This document shows positions 1 to 11,085 of a stretch of DNA of 64,000 bases, one piece after another. This DNA is from Tetracentron sinense. Its lineage: Eukaryota; Streptophyta; Magnoliopsida; Trochodendrales; Trochodendraceae. Both the position numbers and the translations under genes were made by a program. How positions within the stretch are numbered: position 1 is the first letter of the stretch; each line of letters begins with the position of its first letter. The stretch is taken from the NCBI GenBank assembly GCA_015143295.1, contig CM026556.1, positions 16,058,547 through 16,122,546 on the forward strand, in the 5' to 3' direction. The notes below the pieces were generated by a model, which worked only from the letters and a program-made list of their open reading frames with translations, ran no database searches and was not told where the DNA came from.

Positions 1-395
1 GGATGGGGGGATCACTTAACACCGTATATACGACTCCCCGATGTAGAACATACCTGAAAAGGGACAATTGGTGTAATCGGGAGCGTTCAAAATCCTTCCC
101 TGAGGGATATCACCCAACAGGACTAACTCCTCGGACCTCCAAGACGTTTAAGTCACTGACACTAAGGATGATCATCCAGTAGCCGTTAACGTAATAAGCC
201 TGTCAACTGGGTTGAATGGGATTAATTACACTACTATGACATGTATGGATGCATAGTACACAATTAATCAAGAGATGTAAAATGATTAGTGTTTAGTTGA
301 ACGCTTAGGCATTTTATACAAGATTAAGGTTTAGTTAGCTTAAACCCGGGTTCCTAGTTGAATTCTGATTAAGTCCCTAGTAGAGTCGCCAGAGC
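1..395 (-). mobile_element. TatF internal region, 5' leader side (partial)
   Basis: Read on the minus strand this is the start of the internal region of a Ty3/gypsy element, next to its LTR at 396. It holds the primer-binding site at 374-391 and then leader sequence running out of the window. No coding frame is visible. Assignment to the Tat/Ogre group is an inference from the primer-site sequence and from the partner polypurine tract at 28468. Confidence 0.6.
374..391 (-). other. TatF primer-binding site
   Basis: On the minus strand the sequence reads TGGCGACTCTACTAGGGA, four bases after the LTR end. It resembles the TGGCGACTC-type primer site used by Tat/Ogre Ty3 elements, from memory of the family rather than a search. 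It fixes the orientation of TatF as minus. Confidence 0.6.
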
Positions 396-1746
396 TGTGA
401 GCACGGGAAATTCACTCCCCCAATTGTTTGTGGCTCACGGGTTTTTGAGAGTCGCCACCTATTCATTCAGAAGGAATAAGTCCCCCAAAGTTTTGGATAA
501 GGTCTTGGTCCACGAGAGAGATCAGGGTAAGGGGTTCGGTTAAGTCAGAGGAGGGTATTAGGCACCCCGAGGCTTCCGTTTTACAACGATTCCGTAATCC
601 CCGGATTTAAGCCAAATAAAGTTAATCTTGTTTAGAATGCCGAAATGTTTAAGTGAACATTAATCCAAGAAGGGAAAAGCTAACTCGGGTCGGGCCCTGT
701 TCGGCTGCCTACGTACTCACAGGGTGAGATCAGACCGAGAGTAGTTCTGGCACGTGAGCCTGTGCCGAGGCTAGGGGTGTGTGTGTGTGCACCAAGGGTG
801 GCTAACATGGACTAGTTCGGTAGACTAGGGTTTTGTTGACCGAGGAGGTCAAGTGCAAGGTATTGTAAGCCCCGTAGGATTAGGGAGTAGTCTGGTAGAC
901 TAGGGAGGAGTCCGGCTTGGGTTAGGGTTGCTAACCGGGATTAGGCTGAACTAACTGTAGTTAGGGTTGCTAACCACAGTAAAGGGTGAGTGAGTTGGAG
1001 CCCGGTAGGCTAAGACGGGGCCCGGTAGGTCGAGGTAAATCCGGTAGATTGGGTTTTTAGGCCTGGTAGGGCGTAAACCGAAGTTAACTACGATTAGGGT
1101 TGCTAATCACGGTTAAGGGGTTCTAATTGTGGTTAGGATTGCTAACCAGGGTTAGGAAGAGGGAAAAAGTCAGTATTATGGTCCGATGATATTTTTAGGA
1201 ATGTCTGTTTAATTTCCCAAAATTTTGTGGGGTTAAGAGGTGCTTAACCGCGGTTAAATGTTAACCGGAGGTGGATTTTACCACAGTTAAGGGTCTGGTA
1301 TAGTCCAAGGTGGGCCCAGGAGGCTGGGCAGGGCTTAAAGTGGCCTCCTACCAGGCCTGGGCCCCTGCAAAAGCCCAGAAATAAAACAATGTTTAATGTC
1401 GGTAATGTAATTACCTACATTATGGACAGTGTTTTAAGACTGTGTTTTGTCATTGTTAACTAGGGTTCAACTGTAACCCGAGGTGAACCGAGGGTGGGGG
1501 AGTGTAGAGGGGACTCTTGGGAAGAGATCAGGCCAGGTGTGGACCCCAGGGGATTCTTGGAGTTGGCCCCACAAGAGTGTAAAGCCACTGTAACAGATAG
1601 TGCAAGGTGGCGGTAGTCGTTCTACCGCCCATCCCAGATTAGGTGAAAAACAGAATGTCGGTAGAAGTATGACCAACATTCTGGAAAAAGCTCAGAAATA
1701 AGGGGTCGGCAGAGGGATCATCGACAATGGAAAACAGACCATTTTT

Positions 1747-1777
1747 AGAATGACGGTACTGAGAGTACCGTCATTCT
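1747..1777. repeat. perfect 14-bp hairpin in TatF LTR
   Basis: Arms AGAATGACGGTACT and AGTACCGTCATTCT flank a 3-nt GAG loop without a mismatch. It is one of several GTCGGT/ACCGAC-type dyads in this LTR; decayed relatives lie at about 1388-1424, 1655-1680 and 1702-1728. Confidence 0.8.
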
Positions 1778-2270
1778 GGGTTTTCTTTGAAAACTGGATC
1801 CGTGGCCACTAGGGCTGGGCACAGAGGTCACTAGGGGTTCCCTCATGATACGAGGGACCCCCAGAAGGTTCTATGATGGCTGTGAGAGCCTCGAAGAGGT
1901 GCTATACCCGTAGGGGTTCACCACACCTATGGTTTAAGTGGGTGAACACCCTGTATAGGTCTGTGTACCTATTAAGCAATAAAAAAAAACAAGCAAAGGT
2001 CCCCTGGAGATGACCAGGGGCTCACATGATTTTTAAAGCAATAACGAAATGGGTAGGGGATGTTCCTACCCTATGCTCTGTTTCTGCCAAATGGAGGAGG
2101 TGGCTGTGACTGCGGTGGTGGTTTTCTGGGGATGGACTACAGCAGCTGGAGGAGGTCTAAGGTAGGTCCAGGGGAGTCCCGAGATCAAGATCGAGAGAGA
2201 GGAGAGGTTTTTCAGTAGGGGTTTTTTCCTTGGAAATTCTGTCGACCGTTTACAGTGAAGGTGGGTTTGG

Positions 2271-2278
2271 GTTTTATA
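2271..2278 (-). promoter_or_regulatory. TATA box of TatF LTR
   Basis: TATAAAAC on the minus strand lies within the LTR and is followed downstream by a CT-rich stretch (2150-2215) typical of plant LTR leaders. Confidence 0.5.
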
Positions 2279-2440
2279 GGAATGGACACCTAGGACCTAA
2301 GAGGGATTTAAAAGAAGAGGGAGAGGGGAATTGGACCCTCAGGAGGTCGACTAAGAGCTGGGAAGGGAGAGACTGAGGTGGTGGAAGGGATGGTGGAGTG
2401 TGCAGGGGGTTTGCAGACTGTAAACTCGGAACTTGAAGAT

Positions 2441-2509
2441 GTCGGTAGAAGTTCTACCGACGAAGCGAAAATAGGCCAAAAATAAGACGTCGGTAGAGGG
2501 TCTACCGAC
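2441..2509. repeat. pair of GTCGGTAGA/TCTACCGAC dyads
   Basis: There are two perfect dyads: 2441-2461 (arms GTCGGTAGAA/TTCTACCGAC, 1-nt centre) and 2489-2509 (arms GTCGGTAGA/TCTACCGAC, GGG loop). In the element's sense (minus) they lie about 165-230 bp upstream of the TATA box at 2271-2278. Confidence 0.75.
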
Positions 2510-3910
2510 ATCATGGATTTTAGTTTGAAAATGGGCTAGGCCCTGCATGTTGGACATATATGCCCTCGAAAGCCAATAAGAGACTTTTCTATGTTGATTA
2601 GATAAGCATCATATTCACACAACCAACTATAAAGGGTGTTTATATTAATTACTGTCTTATATGATGAAGACATAAAGTTCCATAGGTAACATTGTAGGAA
2701 AATCATGCAAAGGTTGCGAGGAGATATGATTTTTTGGTTCCTTGTAAACCTAATATTGTTCGAAGCCTCTAGAGTACTGGTTGGGCGCTGTACTTCATCA
2801 TGGCTTGCACATGTGTAGTTCTATGAGATAGTGTGATGAATCTCATTCACAGAGAGTGGTGACTCTTAACTAACATGTGAGTATATATAGCAAGTACATA
2901 ATACTGAACGGGGTTCCTAGTGGATACCCTATGGAATACACTGTCAGATTGTATTAGGGTTATCCATTTGACAAATTGCCCTTAGACCTGAGAGGTTAAC
3001 ATCTTCTCAGACATTTGTCTATATGGCTTTGATGTGCTAATCGGTAATGTCCAATACACAGGACTAACTCCGGGTACGTTGGGTCATGTACACAATGTTT
3101 GGAGAAGTGTGTAAACACTCAATAAGGAATCCACAACTCCTTAATTGGAGATAATGATATCAAGGTGATACTTGTTGAACTGAACTGTTAAATCCAGTAC
3201 TGGTGCTTTTCGGTAAAATGGTCTTTATCGAAGTTGATATTTTTAATATGGAAAAGTATATATAAATATATATGTCAGTTCTTTTCTAATGTTTCTTCAA
3301 AATTGTTTTGGAGGTTCAGTTCAATGAAAAAGTATCATGAGAAAGGGTTCTATTCATAAGCTAGGGACTAAGACAGTAGAATTGTTCCAATCCCGTAAGC
3401 TTACAAGTGATATCGGAATGTGGAAGGATTTATTTGTAAATATATTGTGAGATGGTACTTACAAGCAATTCTCTAATTTCTAGAGGTTAATCACATTGTG
3501 TTAATGGACATTAATTGTGATTGGTGGAAGTCCAGGGACTTAGATAACATTCTATGATCCTAATGGAGTTTTAGGAAAGGTGTTTCCTAGTAACAATGCT
3601 TCAACCAAAAAGGTGAAGTACTTGGTCCCGCAACCGGAAATAGGAAATCCGTTTAGTTCCCACACACAAGGACCTTCCTAAAGTATTTAATTTAATTTAT
3701 AATTAAATTAATTAATTTCTCTAAGTAATCACTATATGGTATAGTGAAGCTCTAATAAGTGGAATCACATTAGATGTGAAAAACCAAATGGGTAGGACCC
3801 ATTGGGAATTATTATAAAAGAATAATTCAAGTGACCAATAGGGGTTTGGAAACCCTTTAGGCGTGTGGAGTGGGACCCACCTAGGGTGGGGACGCCCACT
3901 TCAAGGAGTA

Positions 3911-4219
3911 AATAATAATTGTTATTATTTATTTAATTAGTTTCTAATAACTAATATCCTTATTGAATAAGGTTAGTTAGTTAGTTAGAGTTAGTTACTA
4001 ATTAAAGATTCCTTGTTGGACAAGGATTCTATTAGTTTATTGCTAATCAAGGAATCCTAATTGGATTAGGATTAGGATAAGATTAGTTGGACACTAATGG
4101 ATAAGGTTAGTTTCTATTAATGATTAATCCTAATTGGATTAGGAGAAATCAAGAATTAGAAACAAATTGAGGAATCCTTATTGGATAAGGATTAGGAAAC
4201 TTTGGTTGCAAGCAACCAA
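3911..4219. promoter_or_regulatory. dyad array upstream of CopT TATA box
   Basis: Seven short dyads lie in 310 bp. They are 3911-3929 (arms AATAATAA), 3958-3972 (CCTTATT/AATAAGG), 4010-4026 (TCCTTGT-TGG-ACAAGGA), 4053-4073 (9-bp arms around TGG), 4128-4144 (TCCTAAT-TGG-ATTAGGA), 4173-4193 (9-bp arms around TGG) and 4202-4219 (TTGGTTGC-AA-GCAACCAA). Four share the same TGG centre while the arms differ from one another but stay self-complementary. The right LTR has the same layout at about 27336-27643. Confidence 0.75.
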
Positions 4220-4226
4220 TGAAGCC

Positions 4227-4234
4227 TATAAAAG
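4227..4234 (+). promoter_or_regulatory. TATA box of CopT 5' LTR
   Basis: TATAAAAG lies 7 bp after the last dyad of the array, and transcription would run into the LTR. The right LTR has the same box at about 27651-27658. Confidence 0.7.
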
Positions 4235-4748
4235 GGGTGGACATCCAAGGCTTTGGATATAAGAAAATTTTCCAGAATTTTTCCGATTTGGAAAAATTTC
4301 TCCCTTCTCCTCAAACCTCACGCCCTCCCCTCTCTTTCCTTGAGGTGTACGGTCACACCCATCTCTCTCTTCTTTTGTCTTCTTGATTGGATCTTGAGGA
4401 AAAGAAAGAATTCATCTTGTTCATCAAGAAAGGTTCTTGATCAATAAAGATTAGATCGTTTATTCAAGATTCCTAGAACTGGAAATTTGGAAGGGCCATT
4501 AGCTTCCATTAGAGAAAGCTTTAAAGGAAAAAGAAGGTTCGTGTGAATCAACAGGAGACTTGACACTTGTGAAGTTTTGCCAGTACTATTCTAACGTGGA
4601 TTTGACGTAACAATTTCAAAGTCGGAAAGGTGAATGTTATTCTAACCTTCATTGAATAAAATCAATTAGAATCTTAGTCAGATCTTGGGATTCGATGTAT
4701 GCCCCCCAAGAACTGTGTTTCTAAAATTAAAAAGAAGCATACTTTCAT

Positions 4749-4760
4749 TGGTATCAGAGC
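4749..4760 (+). other. CopT primer-binding site (tRNA-Met)
   Basis: TGGTATCAGAGC lies one base after the LTR end. It is complementary to the 3' end of initiator Met-tRNA, the usual primer for plant Ty1/copia elements. Confidence 0.88.
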
Positions 4761-7700
4761 CTTGGCTATGCTTCTCTTTGATTTTTGAGTTAAATCAAGA
4801 TTTATATCAAGATTGCCTCCCCTATGAATTTTGGTAGCCCTAATGAATCAATCTTCTAGATTCTTGATTATTGGATAATCATTATTAGGCTTAAGGGATC
4901 CCCCTCTAGTTATTAAGGGAGTAAGCAAGCCCTTAGAAATTAGTGTGATACTAATTTCAGTTTTGGATGATTTCAAAACCTCTCTTAATTCTATTAGGGA
5001 TAGGTATATAAAGATATAAATTTGGTTAAAGCCCTTTAAGGATTTAGAGATCCTTTTAGTATATTAAATTAAATTGTTTAATTTATTTTAGAGAGCCCAG
5101 AGCAAGTTTTCCCTTTGATATATACCACTTAGATACCCATTGATATTTTGGCTAGCATATATAGATGAGATTTTATTTATTAAATGTTAATTAATAAATC
5201 TCATGGTGTTAGACACCCTTCCTTAAGCATTCTTGGAGATTAAAGCTTATTTCGATTAAAATTGATTCATGGATTTTCGGATTTGTATTTGATTAGAAGA
5301 ATTGATACAGTTTCGGTATTTTGGTCATAATTTTGTGACCGTAAGTCCGATTTAGGTCTGTCAGTAAATCGTTTTAAAGCCATCGAAAAGATCTACAACT
5401 TTCGTGAAGAAAGTTTTTCCAGAATCAATCGTTTTGAGGGTCAAAACTTGAGTTGAAAATCTAAAGCGGGAAAAAGAGTTTTCTAAATTAATTTTCCAAG
5501 AGGCTTTCAAATTTTTACTAAATTCAATTATTTGAATTAAGAGCATGGGATGCTATTAAATCATTTAATGGGCTATCAATTAATTAAATAGTTTAATTAT
5601 TTGATTCGAGAGCACGAGCTGAGATTTAATTAAATTGTTTAATTATCTGCTTTGAGTCCACGGGCTATCATTTAATTAAATGTTAATTATGATATCTTTT
5701 ATGGTTCCCTAAAAAGTTTATGGGAATAATACCATAATTATTGTAGTTGATTTGGATCAATTATATGTGCTCAAAATTTTCGGCTACATAGTATTTATAA
5801 GTTTTTATTTGATTAATAGTTAATCAAGTAATTACATAAATGTCATTGGTTGAGATACAGGGTTTTATGTCAAGTGAATTTTAATTGATAGAGATCAATT
5901 ATTTTATGGACATTCAATACTAGTGTTTAGGGTATTATTTTATTTAATTGTTAAATCAAATAATCCCTAAAGCAGTTGGCCATTATGGAAAATTTTGAAT
6001 TCCTATTATTGATTTTGAATCAATATAAAGTGACATTAAAAATTAGCAATTTGCTGATTTTTATTTTGGTCTTTTAATAGTTATTAGATCAAAATAATAT
6101 ATAAGGGATTAGATCCCTAGCCTAGCCGAATTTAATATGGTGTTTTCTATTTGTTTATCAATTGAGGAATGTGAGGATGAATTTTAGGGTTAGATTAAAT
6201 CTCAGAGAAATTGTTTCTCTTAATGATTTTCAAGCATTAAAGGAAAATTGTTTTCTTTTAATGATGATCTAAAAATCCTAAGAATTCATTCTAGACATGC
6301 TTGCTTTCTTTGCTCTAGGGTTTTTCTATTAAATGTTAATAGAGGCCTTAACCATATGGGAAAAATTTTCCCTAAGGTTAACAAAACCCTTGTTGAGGTT
6401 ATGGATTTTTTAAGTAATTTGTCATGCCATGTTATTATTCATAGTTGATGAATTGTTAATATATATTTTTGTTGAATGGTGGATGGGTTCCATGATCATG
6501 CCTTCTTCTTCTCTCTCTATTCTCTTCTCTTTCTTCTTATGAGTTGTACTCCCCTTGAGCACCCTATTTTGGGTGGTTTCTCAAGGTTTCTAATTTTGAA
6601 TATGATGTAATCTTAGTATTAGGAGTTGCTGGTTTTTCTCTATAGAGAAATCATCTTGAAGATCGAAGATGATTGTGATCGCACGGAGAATAAATCTTGG
6701 AAGGCGTTCTATAAGAGTAGTTGTAGGATTTCTAAGATAGCATGATCATGTGGACCCATTGTGCGGCTATGTTATGTATTCATGTGATGATTTGTTATAA
6801 CTTTTAGTTGCTTAGAAAAGTCCATAACCCTTATGATAATGTGATTATCGTTTTTATGTAAATTTTGGATAATTGGATCAAACCCCCCAATATGTGTTTT
6901 GTTGAAATATAAAAAGTTTGTGTTTAAATAAAACACATTATTATAGCCCTTTTGGACGCGATGCATGTAGTCCATGTTGAAATTTTTACGTGGAATATGT
7001 TACTTCCATGATTATGAGATAATTATGCCTTAATTGGCATAGATGTAAGCTAACAATATTCACGATTATGGGAAGTGCTTGAATAACACTTATAGACTCT
7101 AGTAGAGGTCTTAAAGAGTTGTTTAAAGACTCCCCTAATTTCTTTTAAACTTAGGGTTGATGAACCCTAATGTGCTAAAAATAATTCGTAGATAATTAAA
7201 GGGTAATATAGTCCATTTTGACTTATGAGCTTTAGTGATGCACATGGACACTTTATAATTGTTATTCTGGGCCCATGGTGTTTGGTATGACCAATGGTCC
7301 ATCATACGGATGTATGAACCATTTAAAGGCCACTGATGTTAAAAATGACCTTTATACCCTTGGATTAGATCCATTAAGATTTCTGGGGTTAGTGGGAGTT
7401 CATTGGAATTAGTTTGATCTAATTAAAACGAAATTTGATTTATTATCATATGATGATAATTGTATATTATTCTATGCATGTGATGCAATGATAAATATTG
7501 TGAATGCTTTAGATATATGCATTAGATGTATAATTTGTTCATAATATTTTGTTTTCCCTCAAGAAAAATATTAAGTGAATTAAATGGACTAATCTATCCT
7601 ATGGGATAATGTTGCCCTATGACCTTCCATTTTCAATAAGACTAGGAATTAATTAGCCTGAGTCTTGTCTCTTTGACAGGAATCGGACATAATTCAGTCT

Positions 7701-8595
7701 AAATTAAACTCCTAGTGTTTTATTTCTATAGTAGATAGGAATGTGTATGGCCTGATAGGGAGTGTCAACTAGCATGGGGGCATATTCCTACTTGATCATA
7801 TGACAACCGAGAATAATGGGTTTCACTTAACCAAGGACCATGACAGCTGACAGGTGACAATCATGTTATCCTTGGAGGTCACAAGAAAATTGGGAATCAC
7901 TGATTTACATAAGGAGTTATGCATGAGATGCTCAGTGATGGATAGTTACTATCCACCTTGTAGTGCATGTGTGGTACTATCCTAGCATGAAAGATTGCAT
8001 GTGTATTATAAGGCACCCAATGCTCATCAAATATATGAAGTAACATATTTCGTAATTTTATAGATTGAGGGGTCTATGAAATTTGACTGAATGATGAGCA
8101 ATATCATCAAAGATCGAAAGCCCTGATCTAATGATATTATAATGTGTGAAATATTATGATGTATGTTTTATTTTCATGTCATTCTATAACCACCTTACCA
8201 AGACTTTGATGAGAATCTCTTGACCAATTCAAAGTGTTTGGAATGGAAAAGGAATCTCAAGTTTGTGCTTACTATCTAAAGAATTGCCCAAGTTCTCACT
8301 ACTGATGTTAAATCTCATATGAGATGTTTACAGAATACAATAGGGCTGCTAGGCAGCTTACTATATAAAAGGACAAGTGGAGACCAAGTTGACTAGGGAA
8401 ACCCAGTCACAAAGAATATGATAGAGATCATTGGATTCATAAATCCCAATTCTTAGTGCTGAGATAAATTGAGATAAATTTATGGGATTAGAGGATATGA
8501 TCTTCGACAAACTCCCGCAGTTCTTTAATATGGTTATATTGAACAAGTAGGAAATCAGATTGTCTGAAATCCCACATGTTGCATATGGCTAAGAA
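4761..8595 (+). mobile_element. CopT internal region, left part, no intact gene
   Basis: AT-rich sequence with stretches of repeated TTTAATTA motifs (5560-5960) and no long ORF in any frame. Around 8190-8560 the wording is weakly reminiscent of a copia gag, but frames are broken too often to translate usefully. It ends at the AAGAA target copy of TekN (8591-8595). Small ORFs here look accidental. Confidence 0.6.
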
Positions 8596-9017
8596 TGTCA
8601 CGCCCCAAAATACCCCCTAGGAGTTTAGGGATATTTTAGGTGTCACACTGCGTACCTATCAAACCATCCTGTAATGCACAAGATAAAAATACAAATACTA
8701 ACAACGATAATCAGAGCGCGGAAGCTATCATATATGCAGAAGCGTAAACAAATTTTCATTTCTTTTGATGATCCAAAATAGTATTCCAAGTTAACATAAA
8801 TACAAGACATGTCTAAGTCTAAGGTGGACAGGCCCACCTATCAAAATATCAAAATACACAAGACCCTCTCATACTCTCCCCTCAACAGTAGTCGAGGTAT
8901 GGCCACGCATCGAGGTCTCGGTCCGCCTGAGACTGTAATGGAATAGCCGGCTCTCTCTCCTCTATATACTCTTCCTCGACCCAAGGCTCCCTCAGTACCT
9001 CCAGACATGAAAGTACG

Positions 9018-9038
9018 GCTGAGCATGGAATACTCAGC
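9018..9038 (-). other. conserved LTR stem-loop
   Basis: GCTGAG and CTCAGC arms flank a 9-nt loop (CATGGAATA), with an outer GTAC/GTAC pair. It recurs in all five other Tekay-type LTR copies that retain this region: 14280-14300, 22454-22474 (one arm base changed), 35179-35199, 42841-42861 and 54211-54231. It lies about 425 nt from the 3' end of the LTR in sense. Confidence 0.7.
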
Positions 9039-9296
9039 GAGTACAAGCTACTAGCAGATCATAACAATAATAAAACACACAATAGTAATATCATACAAGC
9101 AGTAATAGAAACATCACAAAGAAACAGTATAGTGCATGACACAATACAAGCATCCTGACGTGCGTACATGAATGCGAAAACGCCGATAAAACTCATGCTT
9201 GAAAACCCCTGTCATGTCCCGGTATGCCTCGTAGAAATCATGTATGCGTGCATGCATGAATGCATGATCATCATCTTGTAAACCTCCATCTTGTAA

Positions 9297-9616
9297 CTTG
9301 TGAGCCAGAGGCTAGCACCCGAATCTCCCTGGGCTGCCAACCTCCTTGATATGCAATGCACTTGTGAGCCAGAGGTTTGTACCCGAATGTCCCTGGGCTA
9401 CCAACCTCCTTGTTATGCAATGCACTTGTGAGCCAGAGGTTTGTACCCGAATGTCCCTGGGCTACCAACCTCCTTGTTATGCAATGCGCTTGTGAGCCAG
9501 AGGCTAGCACCCGAATGTCCCTGGGCTACCAACCTCCTTGTTATGCAATGCACTTGTGAGCCAGAGGCTAGTACCCGAATTCTCCCTGGGCTACCAACCT
9601 CCTTGACATGCAATGT
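9297..9616. repeat. five 64-bp tandem repeats in TekN LTR
   Basis: Units start at 9297, 9361, 9425, 9489 and 9553 with CTTGTGAGCCAGAGG and differ by a few bases. ORFs reading through this block on both strands only reflect the repeat (64 is not a multiple of 3, so all frames stay similar). Confidence 0.93.
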
Positions 9617-10597
9617 TTTCTTGTTGTTTATTATATGCACATGCTCTTGAAATCTCGGTTCATGCTATCATGCGTGCTCGTGTACGTGTCAATAGTGACA
9701 ATCATGATAATGAGGATAGTCAAGACATGGCATTACAATTCAATTCATGATATGAACATGGGTAACTTAAGTAATTTGCATAACATTTGATCAATTTATC
9801 ATTTATAGGAACGCATGCATAAAACCCATCTCTATATTCTTCATTTAGATCATTTATTCATAGTTTAGGTATTTTGTCAAACACTTTCATACATTATTCC
9901 TTAGTAGTTTATCTTCTTCTTTTTAAATGCATATTTTCCATTCAATCACACAATGGTAAGTTTGTTATTTGTACAATGCCCATCCTTCATTTTCCAATCC
10001 ACAACCCACACATCATACATCACACATTCAGCATCCAATCGCCATATCCAACCTCCATCCAAGCATCCCAACCCTTTCTTTATCGTGTTTATATTTATTA
10101 TAGATGACACATTTTGCAAAGAATAAAACATACTAACAAGAATCATATTTCATAAGGAGAAACCTAGATTTATTGCTAGGGTAAGTTAGTAGGGTGTACT
10201 AACCTTAGACAAGGCTTGATCCTTGGTAGAAACCTTGATTGAAGCTCCAACTTGAAAGAAGAACACCTTTGCTTTAAGGAGACTTGAGTTGGGGAAGAAA
10301 CCCCTTTCAAAAACGTGTTTGGGTTGCTGCCCTAGCTTGGAGAATGGTTCACACACGAGCTTGAGCCTCGATTTTGAAGCAACTCGAGTTGGGGTGAGCT
10401 ATGGTTCTTAAACCCCATTTGATTTCCTTCTCAAAACCAACCCTAGGTTAGAGCTTTCTCCTCTTCTCTCTCTGTCTCTCAAAATCCCTCAAATGTTATA
10501 AGTGAGGCCTCAAAGGGTCGAGCAAACCCTTATGGGTAAGGGTTTAACACCCAAAAGACGAAAACGCCCTTACTGAAATTTTTGCAAAAACGCGAGG

Positions 10598-10763
10598 ACC
10601 GAGCGATCGGTGGTTATGACCGATCGATCGGTTGCCTACCGAGCGATCGGTGTTTATGACCGATCGACCGGTCAAAAACTCACTCTCTGGAAAATTTCCC
10701 CATACAAAATTTCTGACCGTGCGATAGCTACCGATCGATCGCTGACTGGACCGAGCGATCGGT
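10598..10763 (-). promoter_or_regulatory. CGATCG dyad module of TekN LTR
   Basis: Full dyads of the ACCGATCGATCGGT type lie at 10598, 10619, 10638, 10659, 10730 and 10750, with a degenerate one at 10716. Spacing is 19-21 bp, with one gap of about 57-71 bp that holds AAATTTTGTATGGGG (sense). In sense the block lies about 100 bp upstream of the TATA-like box. The same arrangement occurs in the LTRs of Ty1 elements SireA and SireC. Confidence 0.8.
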
Positions 10764-10975
10764 GCTCTGTATGTCAGGACTGTTTTGACCATATCTTTTG
10801 ACTCGCTCGTTGGATTTCGACAATTCAACTTGCGTTGGGTTCATCTTTCGAAAACGCACATTTCTGATGTTTCAGAATTTCCAATTTCTCCCTTATTTAT
10901 TAATTAGACTACGAAAACGGCCAATTAGCTACGAGAGTGCCATTCATTAAAGATGAAAAAGTCCGGGGTGCTACA

Positions 10976-11012
10976 TTCTCCCCCCCTTACAAAAATTTCG
11001 TCCTCGAAATTT
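10976..11012 (-). other. TekN polypurine tract and adjacent stem-loop
   Basis: On the minus strand GTAAGGGGGGGAGAA (10990-10976) lies directly before the 3' LTR, the usual plus-strand primer. Immediately before it is a perfect hairpin, AAATTTCG and CGAAATTT around a 4-nt loop (10993-11012). Both are hallmarks of Tekay-group elements. Confidence 0.85.
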
Positions 11013-11085
11013 AGACAATGCGTGTTTTACAATCTAAACAACTTAGCATAACAATTCGAAAAAAAATTACAAGTCATACACAAAA

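Larger units (their letters stand above)
396..2547 (-). repeat. TatF LTR, left part (split by CopT)
   Basis: The LTR begins on the plus strand with TGTGAGCAC and its other end, after the CopT insertion, is GTGCTTACA at 28459-28467, so the ends are near-perfect inverted repeats. The total length is about 2.44 kb. It contains many direct repeats of a 'gttagggttgctaacc' type motif at 825-1160, several perfect hairpins, and on the minus strand a TATA box followed by a CT-rich leader. Bases 2543-2547 (CTGCA) are the target-site copy of CopT. Short ORFs at 1467-1679 and 2308-2557 look accidental. Confidence 0.7.
2548..4747 (+). repeat. CopT 5' LTR
   Basis: TG...CA repeat of 2200 bp matching 25974-28172. 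It carries an AT-rich upstream part, an array of dyads at 3911-4219, a TATA box at 4227-4234 and a CT-rich leader (4290-4390). The 64-aa ORF at 4253-4447 begins just after the TATA box and overlaps the leader; it is probably not a gene. Confidence 0.92.
8596..10975 (-). repeat. TekN 3' LTR (left copy)
   Basis: 2380 bp, TGTCACGCCCC...GGGGTGCTACA on the plus strand; in sense it starts TGTAGCACCCCGGAC. By eye it differs from the right copy at about 20 positions. It also lacks 14 bp near 8987, where the right copy has a duplicated GGCTCC. It contains the hairpin at 9018-9038, the 64-bp array at 9297-9616 and the dyad module at 10598-10763. A TATA-like TTATAACA lies at about 10495-10503 on the minus strand. 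Confidence 0.93.

Noticed and set aside
6248..6448. 66-codon ORF in the CopT interior.
   Set aside because: It is AT-rich, has no motif, and lies in a region with no other coding signal.
9271..9650. Overlapping ORFs on both strands with repeated peptides (also at 22707-23086).
   Set aside because: They are translations of the 64-bp tandem repeat in the LTR; the same peptides appear in several frames because 64 is not a multiple of three.
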